Positions 35,480 to 43,685 of a stretch of 64,000 nt of DNA are shown here, piece by piece. Source of the stretch: Chitinophagales bacterium (lineage in GTDB: Bacteria; Bacteroidota; Bacteroidia; Chitinophagales; JADIYW01); contig JAIBAX010000007.1 of assembly GCA_019694955.1 (NCBI GenBank), forward strand, positions 1 through 64,000, read 5' to 3'. Both the position numbers and the translations under genes were made by a program. The first letter of the stretch is position 1. Every line of letters begins with the position of its first letter. Below the pieces are notes generated by a model. It saw nothing but the letters and a program-made list of their open reading frames with translations. It had not been told where the DNA came from and ran no database searches.

Positions 35480-38434
35480 ATGAAGAGGTTATGGATATGG
35501 CTGGTGATTTTAAGTATTCCAATATTGGAAGGGAATAGACCTTTAGAAACAACTTCTACTGGTAACCGTATCGATCCACCCTATTTATCTATACAAGACC
35601 CATGGATAGACTCATTAATGCAATCGATGACTTTAGAAGAAAAGATTGGACAACTGTTCATGATTTCCGCTTATTCTAATAAGGATGACGCACATTACAA
35701 TCAAATTGAAAAATACATAAAAAAATACAAGATTGGTGGACTTATTTTTATGCAAGGTACACCTGACAAGCAAATCGAACTATTAAATAGATATCAGGGT
35801 GCTTCTCAGATTCCGCTGATGATAGGCTTTGACGGCGAATGGGGGCTATCTATGCGGTTGAAAAACACAACACCATTCCCACGACAACTGATGTTGGGTG
35901 CTATAAAAGATGATTCCGTTATTTATCAGATGGGTTATGAATTTGGCTTACAAATGAAACGTGTGGGCATCAACATTAATTTCGCTCCCGATATTGATGT
36001 GAATAATAATAGAAATAATCCCGTAATTAACGACCGATCATTTGGAGAAAATAAATATAATGTCGCCAGAAAAGGTTTGCTGTACATGCAAGGTCTTCAA
36101 GATGCCGGTATTTTGGCTTGTGGCAAACATTTCCCCGGACATGGAGACACGGATGCCGACTCTCATTTAGATCTGCCCATTATCCGCCACACCAAAGCAC
36201 GCTTAGACACTATAGAACTTTACCCTTTCAAGGCGCTTATCCCACATGGCATAGGAAGTGTTATGGTAGCACATCTCAGCATTCCTTCGCTCGATTCTAC
36301 CCCGAATATTCCTTCTACCCTTTCCAAAAAAATTGTAACAGGCTTATTGCGTGAAGAACTTGGATTTAAAGGACTCATATTTACGGATGCCATGAATATG
36401 AAAGGTGCAACAAAATATTTTGGACCAGGGAAAGCAGAGTTGGAGGCTTTGAAAGCGGGCAACGACATATTGCTATTTCCGGAAAACGTCGACTCCGCCG
36501 TACATGTTATCAGCAGGGCGGTTAATAACGGTGTCATTGGCGTAGATATTATCAATGAAAAAGTAAGAAAGATATTGCAAGCGAAAGTGTGGATGAACCT
36601 GAAAACATATGCACCTATTTCCGGTTATCACCTCGACAGCGATATTAACAACCCTTGGTCCAGCTATCTTAAGGAGAAGATAATTGCCAACGCCATCACC
36701 TTAGTAGACGACAAAGACCATATCTTCCCTATAAAAAACCTTGCGGAAGAACGCATTGTAAACATTACCGTTGGCAGCACCACCGCTACACCATTTTCTC
36801 AGATGATGGACAAATATGGGCTAGTCATTCACCACTTTATCTCAAAAGATGCTCCCCAAAAAGATTTCGATGCCTTATTGCAGAAAGTTAAGGATGCTAC
36901 CTACGTGGTTTTGGATATTCAAGACATGAGTGCCTTTTCTTCCAAAAACTTTGGACTTACTAACCCTACCATCGCTTTGGCAGGAAAACTTCAAAATACC
37001 AAGAAAACAATACTCGTATTATTTGGAACACCTTATGCACTAGAGAAATTTGAATTCAACAGAAATATTCTCGTTGCATACAATCAGGACAGCGTTACAC
37101 AAAGGATGGCGGCGCAGATGGTTTTTGGTGCCAGACAAGCAAAAGGAAGACTGCCAGTTTCTGCCGGTATTCATCCATATGGCGATGGACAAACGTCAGA
37201 GTTATTGCAAAGACTGCGCTATGGTAGCCCTTGGGAAGTGGGTATAGATCCCAATTTACTTCGCGGTGTTGACTCAATTGCCAATTATGCGATCAATATT
37301 GGTGCTACTCCGGGTTGTCAGATTTTGGTAGCTAAGGATGGATTGGTACTTTATGAGAAAGGATTTGGAAAACACACCTATGATGCAGATGCGCGAAAAG
37401 TACAAACTTCTGACATGTACGACATTGCCTCTCTTACAAAAGTGACGGCGACATTGCCTTTGGTTATGAAATTAGTAGAAGATTCCGTGGTAAGCCTGAA
37501 TGGAAAATTGGGTCAATATGTGCGTTTGCCGGATACATCTAATAAAAAGGACCTTATCATCAAAGACATCCTATTGCATCAGGCAGGTCTGGCGGCATGG
37601 ATACCTTTCTATAAATATACGTTAGATGGTAACCACAAACCGGATAAGACGTATTATAAAACCACCAAGGACAGCGATTTCGACTTACGGGTCTGTGATG
37701 GATTATATGGTTGCTATGCTTTAGAAGATACCGTTTGGAACACCATTTATAATACCGCTTTAGGATCTAAGACTTATAGATACAGCGATTTTGGGTTCTT
37801 ATTGATGCAAAAGATGGTGGAAGAGCAATATAAGAAGCCTTTGGAAGAACTTGACCAAAGGTATTTTTATAAGTCTTTGGGAATGAATTATACGTTATTC
37901 AATCCGCGATTGAAAGGGTATAGCCTTACCAATATTCCACCTACAGAAATAGACAATTATTATAGATATACGAAAGTACAAGGAGATGTGCACGATATGG
38001 CGGCGGCGATGTTAGGAGGTGTTGCGGGTCACGCAGGATTATTTGCGAATGCGAATGACTTGGCGAAGTATTTCCAGATGTTGTTAAATCAGGGAACTTA
38101 TGGCGGGCAACGTTATTTTAAACCGCAAACGATATCACTCTTCACAAAAAGGCAGAGTGCTGACTCTCGCCGAGGGCTTGGTTTTGATAAACCGGAAATG
38201 GAAAAAGACAATGGCCCGACTTGTAAGAGTGCCAGTTCGGCTACTTTTGGTCATACCGGTTTTACGGGAACAGGCGTTTGGGTAGACCCAGAATACAACC
38301 TTCTATATGTTTTTCTCAGCAACAGAACCTATCCAACACAGGACAACAAATTATTGATCAACAAAGATATACGCCCCAAAATCCAACAGGAAATTTACAA
38401 TGCAGTGTTAAAAGCCGGGAAGGTGAATCCTTGA
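35480..38434 (+). CDS. GH3 glycosidase fused to a class C beta-lactamase-like domain
   Basis: A 984-residue exported protein starting MKRLWIWLVILSIPIL. Residues about 35-400 are a GH3 domain (beta-N-acetylglucosaminidase type) with GKHFPGHGDTDADSH and the nucleophile Asp303 in GLIFTDAMNMKGA. A Rossmann-like GH3 C-terminal domain follows (about 400-590). Residues about 600-980 are a serine beta-lactamase/transpeptidase-like domain with Ser651-Leu-Thr-Lys654, Tyr-Ser-Asp (YSDFGF) and HTGFTGTG. This fusion is known in Bacteroidota and is thought to act in cell-wall recycling; the activity of the second domain is unproven. Confidence 0.92.
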   Translation: MKRLWIWLVILSIPILEGNRPLETTSTGNRIDPPYLSIQDPWIDSLMQSMTLEEKIGQLFMISAYSNKDDAHYNQIEKYIKKYKIGGLIFMQGTPDKQIELLNRYQGASQIPLMIGFDGEWGLSMRLKNTTPFPRQLMLGAIKDDSVIYQMGYEFGLQMKRVGININFAPDIDVNNNRNNPVINDRSFGENKYNVARKGLLYMQGLQDAGILACGKHFPGHGDTDADSHLDLPIIRHTKARLDTIELYPFKALIPHGIGSVMVAHLSIPSLDSTPNIPSTLSKKIVTGLLREELGFKGLIFTDAMNMKGATKYFGPGKAELEALKAGNDILLFPENVDSAVHVISRAVNNGVIGVDIINEKVRKILQAKVWMNLKTYAPISGYHLDSDINNPWSSYLKEKIIANAITLVDDKDHIFPIKNLAEERIVNITVGSTTATPFSQMMDKYGLVIHHFISKDAPQKDFDALLQKVKDATYVVLDIQDMSAFSSKNFGLTNPTIALAGKLQNTKKTILVLFGTPYALEKFEFNRNILVAYNQDSVTQRMAAQMVFGARQAKGRLPVSAGIHPYGDGQTSELLQRLRYGSPWEVGIDPNLLRGVDSIANYAINIGATPGCQILVAKDGLVLYEKGFGKHTYDADARKVQTSDMYDIASLTKVTATLPLVMKLVEDSVVSLNGKLGQYVRLPDTSNKKDLIIKDILLHQAGLAAWIPFYKYTLDGNHKPDKTYYKTTKDSDFDLRVCDGLYGCYALEDTVWNTIYNTALGSKTYRYSDFGFLLMQKMVEEQYKKPLEELDQRYFYKSLGMNYTLFNPRLKGYSLTNIPPTEIDNYYRYTKVQGDVHDMAAAMLGGVAGHAGLFANANDLAKYFQMLLNQGTYGGQRYFKPQTISLFTKRQSADSRRGLGFDKPEMEKDNGPTCKSASSATFGHTGFTGTGVWVDPEYNLLYVFLSNRTYPTQDNKLLINKDIRPKIQQEIYNAVLKAGKVNP

Positions 38435-38506
38435 TGGTGGGTGATTTTTGATGATGTTGAATGATGGATGTTAAATGATAGATAGGAGCAATTAATTGGT
38501 TGTAAG

Positions 38507-38537
38507 ACTCATCTTTTATTAAAATGAGTATTTTTTA
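38507..38537 (+). terminator. Possible weak terminator after the GH3 gene
   Basis: ACTCAT (38507-38512) pairs with ATGAGT (38524-38529), followed by ATTTTTTATT. Short and AT-rich, so only tentative. Confidence 0.35.
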
Positions 38538-38538
38538 T

Positions 38539-39225
38539 TCATCGGTTTTTCGGTTCTCTAACCATTACACCAAATATGATTAGATCTTCCTCTGTGAGAT
38601 AAATCTTCTGATTTACAAAATCATAATCCTCACTAATTATCAAAGTAGCCGTTTCATAACCAAGATAACTAAAATCTACTTGCTGATTATTTTTCCAATA
38701 CGCTTCGGGAATTTCCAAATAAAATCTTCCATCCTCATCCGCAACAGTGCTAATACTTGTACCAACTAAAATTATACTGGCGCCTATTAACGGTTCTTTT
38801 GTGGTTGAATCCAACAGAATTCCTTTAATATAATGCTTAGTATGAGTAGTATCGGACACTACCTGTTTATCTTCAGAAGCAGTTTCGGTTGGTTGAACGA
38901 TTTCCCTTTCCCGCACTTCATTGGCCTGAATTTCATTGGCTATCGGCAATAACAGCATAGCAGCCGCTAAACGATATGGCTGAATCCGTCTATTATTTCC
39001 GCTGATTAACTCAATTGGGCGATTCAGCTGACTGGTTCTAAATCTTCCGCAAAGATGATCCTTTTGTTCCATCATCTGAATGATTTCGCCATCTGTTAGT
39101 TGGGTAAAATCAATAACCTTCTTTTGACAGCTCAGGCAAAATCTTCCTTGCTCTACCGGAAGCATTTCGTACCACTTTTCTTGACAGGATGTTGGTATTT
39201 GTATTGTATATGACTTTGTGGACAT
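38539..39225 (-). CDS. CarboxypepD_reg-like domain protein with N-terminal Cys motif
   Basis: A 228-residue protein. The N-terminal 70 residues carry CQEKW, GRFCLSCQKKVIDFTQLTDGEI and DHLCGRF, a pattern common in Bacteroidota proteins ahead of a single hydrophobic stretch (YRLAAAMLLLPIANEI). The C-terminal 90 residues (IKGILLDSTTKEPLIGASIILVGTS, DEDGRFYLEIP) are a carboxypeptidase-regulatory-like beta sandwich. Probably membrane-anchored with an external domain; function unknown. Start is one of two adjacent ATGs. Confidence 0.75.
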   Translation of the reverse strand: MSTKSYTIQIPTSCQEKWYEMLPVEQGRFCLSCQKKVIDFTQLTDGEIIQMMEQKDHLCGRFRTSQLNRPIELISGNNRRIQPYRLAAAMLLLPIANEIQANEVREREIVQPTETASEDKQVVSDTTHTKHYIKGILLDSTTKEPLIGASIILVGTSISTVADEDGRFYLEIPEAYWKNNQQVDFSYLGYETATLIISEDYDFVNQKIYLTEEDLIIFGVMVREPKNR

Positions 39226-39263
39226 CATCAAAAATAGCAATTTTTTATCGATGCAATTATTTT

Positions 39264-39294
39264 TCAGGATAAAATGACTGCGTTACTACTATTT
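39264..39294. repeat. Direct repeat, copy 1 (remnant of a gene 3' end)
   Basis: Identical to 39597-39621 over 25 bases, and 30 of 31 when extended. On the minus strand it encodes VTQSFYPEK-stop, the last codons of the gene at 39590-39937, with synonymous changes at the end (GAA AAA TAA versus GAG AAG TGA). Confidence 0.8.
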
Positions 39295-39561
39295 AGAATT
39301 CCACCATTTGACTATTGCATCAGCTATAATTGTTTCATCAAATTCAGTACTATACAAACCGTAGGTTACTATTAACTCACTTTGAAGGATATTACCAATC
39401 TTTTTTTCGTTTGCTCCATTATCTAAATGACTCAATATTTTATGATTAAGTTTATCAAATTCATCAATAGGTGCATTTGGTATCAGTTGAAATGATTTCA
39501 TAATATTTCTTAATTCAGAAAGATTACCATTGTATTTCATCAAAAGTTCTCTTCTATCCAT
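39289..39561 (-). CDS. Small protein of unknown function within a 333-bp repeat-bounded segment
   Basis: A 90-residue protein starting MDRRELLMKYNGNLSEL and ending VKWWNSK. Helical, acidic, no signal peptide, not recognised. It occupies the segment between two copies of the 3' end of the neighbouring gene, so it was probably inserted there together with a duplicate of that 3' end. Confidence 0.55.
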   Translation of the reverse strand: MDRRELLMKYNGNLSELRNIMKSFQLIPNAPIDEFDKLNHKILSHLDNGANEKKIGNILQSELIVTYGLYSTEFDETIIADAIVKWWNSK

Positions 39562-39589
39562 AATACTATATATCATTCATTTATACGAG

Positions 39590-39937
39590 TCACTTCTCAG
39601 GATAAAATGACTGCGTTACTAATATTTCCCCTACAATATGGGCATTAAATTCTTCCAATTCTTCAGCGGGTACCCAAAGCTCATTGTGCATGAATCCGCC
39701 CACATTTTGGATTTCAAACTTACCTACATAATCTGCATCTACCTCAAATTTTGTAACAAAACCCGAACCAGAAGCAGGTACATTCCAATCCTTGGCAATT
39801 TGAATAGCATAGGCTTCATTCGTGACCGGATAGAAAATAGGTTGCTCCGGCAAACGAGGTGGAAATTTTGTCCATCCAGATGCTTCAATAAGTGCTAACT
39901 CCTGAGGACCAACAGGTCTGTATAGTGTTGTAGTCAT
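39590..39937 (-). CDS. Conserved small protein annotated elsewhere as ADP-ribosylation/crystallin J1
   Basis: A 115-residue protein: MTTTLYRPVGPQELALIEASG, FPPRLPEQPIFYPVTNEAYAIQIAKDWNV, and GFVTKFEVDADYV to ELWVPAEELEEFN. This pattern recurs in many bacteria under the label ADP-ribosylation/crystallin J1; the label is historical and the activity is not established. It has its own -7 element and its 3' end is duplicated 333 bases downstream. Confidence 0.75.
   Translation of the reverse strand: MTTTLYRPVGPQELALIEASGWTKFPPRLPEQPIFYPVTNEAYAIQIAKDWNVPASGSGFVTKFEVDADYVGKFEIQNVGGFMHNELWVPAEELEEFNAHIVGEILVTQSFYPEK
39597..39627. repeat. Direct repeat, copy 2 (3' end of the 39590-39937 gene)
   Basis: The in-gene copy of the repeat at 39264-39294, offset by 333 bases. 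It encodes the last residues of the gene. Confidence 0.8.
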
Positions 39938-39960
39938 TTAGTTTAATTTAATTTATTTGG

Positions 39961-39968
39961 CAAATATA
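39961..39968 (-). promoter_or_regulatory. -7 element
   Basis: Minus-strand TATATTTG, 23 bases before the start of the 39590-39937 gene; no convincing -33 box. Confidence 0.45.
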
Positions 39969-40060
39969 GCGGGATCTGCGCAAGTTGCTTATTCATCTTA
40001 CATTTTTAGGGTGAATTTGTGAACGATTCAGCTGTTGGTGTTTGGCTTTACCATTTGTCG

Positions 40061-40222
40061 TTATAAGAATTGTCTTAAAAGTAGTTCAATAGATGCATAC
40101 TTTCCTCTTGCTGTACGAACATTTATCAAAGCCTTTTCTTTTCGAGCTTTTTCATTCCACCAATATGAAAAAATACTCGGTTTGGATAAACTCTTCCAAT
40201 ATTTCTTATGCCTTGCAGTAAT
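40061..40222 (-). pseudogene. Out-of-frame C-terminal extension after the lipoprotein gene
   Basis: Just past the stop of the lipoprotein at 40206, another frame stays open for about 53 codons, reading ARHKKYWKSLSKPSIFSYW, then basic sequence to LLLRQFL-stop. Its composition (Trp, Tyr, Lys, Arg) looks like real protein. It has no start of its own, so it may be the former C-terminus of the lipoprotein displaced by a frameshift, or a separate gene remnant. Confidence 0.35.
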
Positions 40223-40889
40223 TTCTTATATTGATTTTCTTAACGCTATTTTGTGAATATTCAATTATCAAGAAATCGCCCTTCCTATAAATTTCGTGAT
40301 ACCATGGATAACATAATGAATTCTTCCCTATTCTAATTTGGAATGTTGTTGATTTGCCCGTTAACAAATTTTGAATAATCCAAGTTACGTTCCCTTCTGC
40401 TGAGTTTGGAGGAAATTTTATGCAACATACAAAATTGTCTGTGGAGTCTGTATATTCTATGTCGTCCTCAAAGAATATCGGTTTTAACTGCTCTTTCAAA
40501 GGAAGAAATAAATGCTGGGAATATGATCCGGTGTAATTCGTCATTAAACAAATAAAATTATCATTATGCCATAAAACTGTAGGTGGCATGCGATAACCCT
40601 GATTATTCGTTAGTGTCATCAAGTTCTCCGACCATGATGCAATTTTGTTACCCCATTCAATCTGATAGATCCCCTCTTTATCTATGGTGGTTAATTTCAC
40701 AAATGGATATTTACTTTTTGATGTATCTGTTATAAAAAAAGTAATAGGAGTCCATTTTTCATTTTCTAAAACGGTTTTAGCGCTCGTTTTGGTGTCGGAT
40801 TTATTGTCTTTCACTAAGTCAGTTTTATTTGATTTGCAACCAACAAAGAATAAAATTAGATACGTTAATATATAAAATTTAGTTTTCAT
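40206..40889 (-). CDS. Lipoprotein of unknown function
   Basis: A 227-residue lipoprotein with signal MKTKFYILTYLILFFVGCKSNK (lipid Cys18), a Lys/Asp/Thr-rich linker and a beta-rich body (YPFVKLTTIDKEGIYQIEWGN). No family recognised. It may be shortened by a frameshift. The spacer before it (40890-41206) holds a direct repeat and a possible barrel-protein remnant. Confidence 0.6.
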   Translation of the reverse strand: MKTKFYILTYLILFFVGCKSNKTDLVKDNKSDTKTSAKTVLENEKWTPITFFITDTSKSKYPFVKLTTIDKEGIYQIEWGNKIASWSENLMTLTNNQGYRMPPTVLWHNDNFICLMTNYTGSYSQHLFLPLKEQLKPIFFEDDIEYTDSTDNFVCCIKFPPNSAEGNVTWIIQNLLTGKSTTFQIRIGKNSLCYPWYHEIYRKGDFLIIEYSQNSVKKINIRNYCKA

Positions 40890-40924
40890 AACAAGACTAA
40901 GGTCAGACTGCCTACAATCCTTTA

Positions 40925-40942
40925 GTAAAAATAGGATAAATC
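40925..40942. repeat. 18-bp direct repeat, copy 1
   Basis: GTAAAAATAGGATAAATC, identical to 42193-42210. An ACAATC a few bases upstream is also shared. The second copy abuts the core of the attC-like site at 42138-42194. Confidence 0.75.
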
Positions 40943-40945
40943 ATC

Positions 40946-41075
40946 TTAATATTTTCCTATCTTAAAAGAAAAAGAGACATGCATTTTATTACCAAGTATG
41001 ACTGCCATACCTCCAAATTCTATCCTAAACATTATTATTTGCTTTACCTCCAAAATACTCAAGTCCGAATCTCAT
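40946..41075 (-). pseudogene. Possible remnant of an outer-membrane beta-barrel gene
   Basis: Two overlapping short frames read MRFGLEYFGGKANNN and then FRIEFGGMAVILGNKMHV followed by SFSFKIGKY-stop, the typical alternating end of a barrel with a terminal aromatic. One frame change joins them. No upstream part remains. Weak evidence based on composition only. Confidence 0.25.
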
Positions 41076-41206
41076 CACTCCTATTTTTATGACAAACACC
41101 TAAAAATTGCATAGGCAAATTTTGAATCCAAAAAACTAAAGTTTTATACCAGTCGCCACCACGCCGCTATGTACCGATTTTTTAGTGAAAATTGGGTTTT
41201 TTCAGA

Positions 41207-41342
41207 AGCTGACGGTTTCGGGATTGCCGAAGGGCGGGACTTAAACCACAAAACTTGATTTGAAAAACTAATGTTTCTTGAACCACAAAACTGTCTTTGG
41301 AACAAGAAAACCCGCCATTTGGGTAGGTGCTGTTTTAGCTAC
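41207..41342 (-). repeat. attC-like site 3 (end of DUF4272 cassette)
   Basis: About 136 nt. Outer cores are AGCTGAC (41207-41213) and GTTTTAGCTAC (41332-41342) as read on the plus strand. Arms are GC-rich and imperfectly complementary (GGGCGGGACTT versus AAAACCCGCC), with a loop holding two copies of AACCACAAAACT. Nearly the same size and layout as the site at 42729-42865. Confidence 0.6.
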
Positions 41343-41347
41343 AGTTT

Positions 41348-42109
41348 TTATGTGCTTAAATCTGTTTCATCCCATTCAATTCCATTAGAAAGCATCCAAG
41401 TTAAGGATTGTCTTCTTTCGTGTATGACACCACCATTTCCAATTGGGTCAAATGAAGGTGGAACAGTTTGTCTTCCCAATTGTGCACTTCTTACTGCATT
41501 ATGAAGGCAATAAAATAAGTCTTCCTTCTTGATTAATTCCTCTTCTGATATTGTTTCTTTTGTTTCAAGCCAATCCCCTATTTTTCCTTCAAGTGGACAG
41601 GTAAAATTGATTAAAATTTCTTGCATTTGCTCACCTGTCATCATTTCTCCAGTTATGTCAGGAGTATTATAACCAAAGTACCAAGCTAAAGACCAAGCAT
41701 TCTCAAATTTCCAACCAATGGCGTTTCTTAATTGCTCATCATTTCTTGATGAATTTAAAATTCCCTTTTCATTATCTGCTAAAAATAAATCTAATCCATT
41801 AGTCGAAACAAAGTTTAAAATCCTTTCACTAGATAATTCATTTTCAGGTACCATAAGCCAAAGGACAATTGCCTTTATTGCATTTAATCTTTTGGCAATT
41901 TCGATCTTAGGTCTAATTTTTCTTTCAAATTCAGTTGGCAAGGAAGTAGCTGGTTTGAAACCTGAATTTAGACATATTTTAATATTGTCAAGCCTTAAAT
42001 CTGTCATCCAAGGGATACTTTTGTATGTTTCCAATATATCATCTTGGTTCGTTTGTTTTGGTTGGTCATTAATTTTTGATGAACCAAATATTTTCTTGAA
42101 AAAACTCAT
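41348..42109 (-). CDS. DUF4272 family protein (cassette 3)
   Basis: A 253-residue cytosolic protein starting MSFFKKIFGSSK. DUF4272 features: RLNAIKAIVLWLMVPENE, AWSLAWYFGY, LFYCLHNAVRSAQLG and VPPSFDPIGNGGVIHERRQSL. Function unknown for the family. The start is the ATG 29 bases after the cassette core GTTAGCTAC; a longer TTG frame would run through the attC-like site. It is the only gene of its cassette. Confidence 0.85.
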   Translation of the reverse strand: MSFFKKIFGSSKINDQPKQTNQDDILETYKSIPWMTDLRLDNIKICLNSGFKPATSLPTEFERKIRPKIEIAKRLNAIKAIVLWLMVPENELSSERILNFVSTNGLDLFLADNEKGILNSSRNDEQLRNAIGWKFENAWSLAWYFGYNTPDITGEMMTGEQMQEILINFTCPLEGKIGDWLETKETISEEELIKKEDLFYCLHNAVRSAQLGRQTVPPSFDPIGNGGVIHERRQSLTWMLSNGIEWDETDLST

Positions 42110-42137
42110 ATTTCTCTGATGTTGTTTGTTTAAAATT

Positions 42138-42194
42138 GTAGCTAACGTTAAGGCTGATTTGCGATGTGAAAATAACTCCCACAATCTGTTGGGT
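42138..42194 (-). repeat. attC-like site 2 (end of toxin-antitoxin cassette)
   Basis: About 57 nt. Plus-strand cores: GTAGCTAAC (42138-42146) and GTTGGGT (42188-42194); the second is RYYYAAC (ACCCAAC) on the minus strand, complementary to the start of the same cassette at 42729-42735. The interior is a short imperfect dyad. Confidence 0.6.
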
Positions 42195-42437
42195 AAAAAT
42201 AGGATAAATCGTGTACCTCATAAAATAATAGATAGTCTCTAATAATTTTTATCTTGACATTTTCTATATCAGAATTTCTACCGCTATTTGGATTTAAGGA
42301 AATATTCTTAAAGTTTCAACTATTAACTTATTTAGTTTTATACTAAAATTTCTAGATTTATTTCTATTTATCCAATATTCTAAGATTTCCTTTCTTTCTA
42401 AGTTTGCTTTTTGTGTCCAGATTATTTTCTTAGCCAT
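42190..42437 (-). pseudogene. Broken RelE/ParE-type toxin gene
   Basis: The ATG at 42437 overlaps the antitoxin end by 16 bases. The frame reads MAKKIIWTQKANLERKEIL, EYWINRNKSRNFSIKLNKLI and VETLRIFP, then stops at 42294. A shift of one base restores LNPNSGRNSDIENVKIKIIRDYLLFYEVHDLSY, the typical second half of a ParE/RelE toxin. The expected last strand (such as IWDTRQ) is missing because the frame runs into the attC-like site. So it carries both a frameshift and a C-terminal loss, and the toxin is probably inactive. Confidence 0.7.
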
Positions 42438-42655
42438 TCCTCAATTTCAGCGTTTGCAGATAATTCAGACAATATATTTCCATTTTTATATTCGAGTCTT
42501 GATTCTTCAATTCTTAATTTTTGTACGTCATTTGTTACATAATTCAATTCTGATAATTCAAAGTCAATAAGGTTTTGTAATTCTTCAATTATGTAATTTT
42601 CTCGTACTTGAGAAATCTTATTTATTAAGTCTAATTTTAATTCTGCAATACTCAT
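42422..42655 (-). CDS. Antitoxin of a RelE/ParE-type toxin-antitoxin pair
   Basis: A 77-residue acidic helical protein: MSIAELKLDLINKISQVREN, LQNLIDFELSELN, then a charged tail ending NAEIEEWLRK. This is a common small antitoxin type of Bacteroidota paired with ParE/RelE toxins. The downstream overlapping frame is the toxin, now broken. Toxin-antitoxin pairs are frequent cargo of integron cassettes. The 94 bases upstream hold only the cassette core and leader. Confidence 0.75.
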   Translation of the reverse strand: MSIAELKLDLINKISQVRENYIIEELQNLIDFELSELNYVTNDVQKLRIEESRLEYKNGNILSELSANAEIEEWLRK

Positions 42656-42728
42656 AATAGAATTGTTCTTGCATCAAACATATAGAAATTAATTGAAAAA
42701 TGCAACAGATAGTCTACATTTAGTTGAC

Positions 42729-42865
42729 ACCCAACGGCAGACTCCCGCTTTGGGTCGGGCGGGGATTTTCAGCACTAAACTTCATTAGATGCACAAAGCT
42801 TGAATTTAGCACTTCACTGTCATAGAAGCACAAAACCCCCGCTTTTGCAAAGCGGCTGTTATCGG
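42729..42865 (-). repeat. attC-like site 1 (end of ParB-PRTase cassette)
   Basis: About 137 nt. Plus-strand cores: ACCCAAC (42729-42735) and GTTATCGG (42858-42865). Arms CCCGCTTTGGG..GCGGGGATTTT and AAAACCCCCGCTTTTGCAAAGCGG are imperfectly complementary; the loop has short GCACAAA/AGCACTT repeats. Same size class and layout as the site at 41207-41342. Confidence 0.6.
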
Positions 42866-42874
42866 TTGTTTTTT

Positions 42875-43684
42875 TCAAAATCGTCTTGGAAGTAATGCGT
42901 TCCATTGTTTCTTTTGCCCTTTATTGTCGGAATAACTGTATCCATCTTTCCAAAAAATCGGCATACTGTTATTAGGTATTGTAAAATAAAACGCTAACAT
43001 TAATCCGAGATCAAAATCAAACGAACCACTATTTTTTAGCATATCGTTTACTGATTTTATTTTTTCTTTTTCTTTCGCAGAAAAAACTTTTGATTGTTCA
43101 GTATAATGTTGATGTTCTTCCCCTAAAATAATACCTGGCAGAACAGTAAAATGAGTGTTTTCAGTCACATTTTCAATCCCTTTTGTAGTGGCACAAAGGC
43201 TTAATAAGTAGGGGATATGGCTTGGTTTAATGATTTGATTAACTTTATTATGAATGAAATCAACTGATTGCGTACCTGTACCAATAATATCTTCTACAAA
43301 AATTATTGTACTGCCTTCTGGTAATGAATTCAGCTCCCAAGTCTTTTTTATCTTAGATTGATTTACTTCAATTGTGTGAGAAAAGTCATATAAAATTATA
43401 TCTCCACTTTTACCTGCGTTACCAAACCCTGTTATAAAACAGTTTTCTTTTGAGAAAATATCTTCATTATCATATACTATCTGTCTTATTGTTGATCTAA
43501 TCTTTGGGGCTGTGTAGATCTCAAAATTTGACAATATTTTGAATATCAAACTCCAAGGCAAACCAGTCTGATTTTTCCATTGAATAATAGAATTGTGCTT
43601 ATACCCTTGATAGGAAGCAAATTTTGCTTCTAAACTCTTTCCGTCCTTCCAGAGGAAATAAATTTTGTCAATAAGTTCTCTCAT
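42875..43684 (-). CDS. PRTase-like protein (conflict-system PRTase type), cassette 1
   Basis: A 269-residue cytosolic protein starting MRELIDKIYFLWKDG, two codons after the ParB-like gene. The core has a type I phosphoribosyltransferase PRPP loop, STIIFVEDIIGTGTQSVDF, preceded by GDIILYDFSHTIE. Flanking helical regions and the C-terminal FWKDGYSYSDN and WNALLPRR segments resemble the PRTase-like proteins found in predicted nucleotide-centred conflict systems. The usual second acidic residue of the PRPP loop is Glu-Asp (VED). Substrate unknown. It is tightly coupled to the ParB-like gene and ends ten bases before the cassette's attC-like site. Confidence 0.7.
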   Translation of the reverse strand: MRELIDKIYFLWKDGKSLEAKFASYQGYKHNSIIQWKNQTGLPWSLIFKILSNFEIYTAPKIRSTIRQIVYDNEDIFSKENCFITGFGNAGKSGDIILYDFSHTIEVNQSKIKKTWELNSLPEGSTIIFVEDIIGTGTQSVDFIHNKVNQIIKPSHIPYLLSLCATTKGIENVTENTHFTVLPGIILGEEHQHYTEQSKVFSAKEKEKIKSVNDMLKNSGSFDFDLGLMLAFYFTIPNNSMPIFWKDGYSYSDNKGQKKQWNALLPRRF

Positions 43685-43685
43685 A

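Noticed and set aside
35480-38434. The GH3/beta-lactamase fusion as a novel architecture
   Set aside because: This fusion is already known in Bacteroidota.
40035-40256. A 73-codon plus-strand open frame
   Set aside because: The opposite strand at 40061-40222 reads more like protein; this frame is probably its shadow.
42720-42905. A 61-codon minus-strand frame across the attC-like site
   Set aside because: It consists of the dyad itself plus the end of the PRTase gene and has no start signal.
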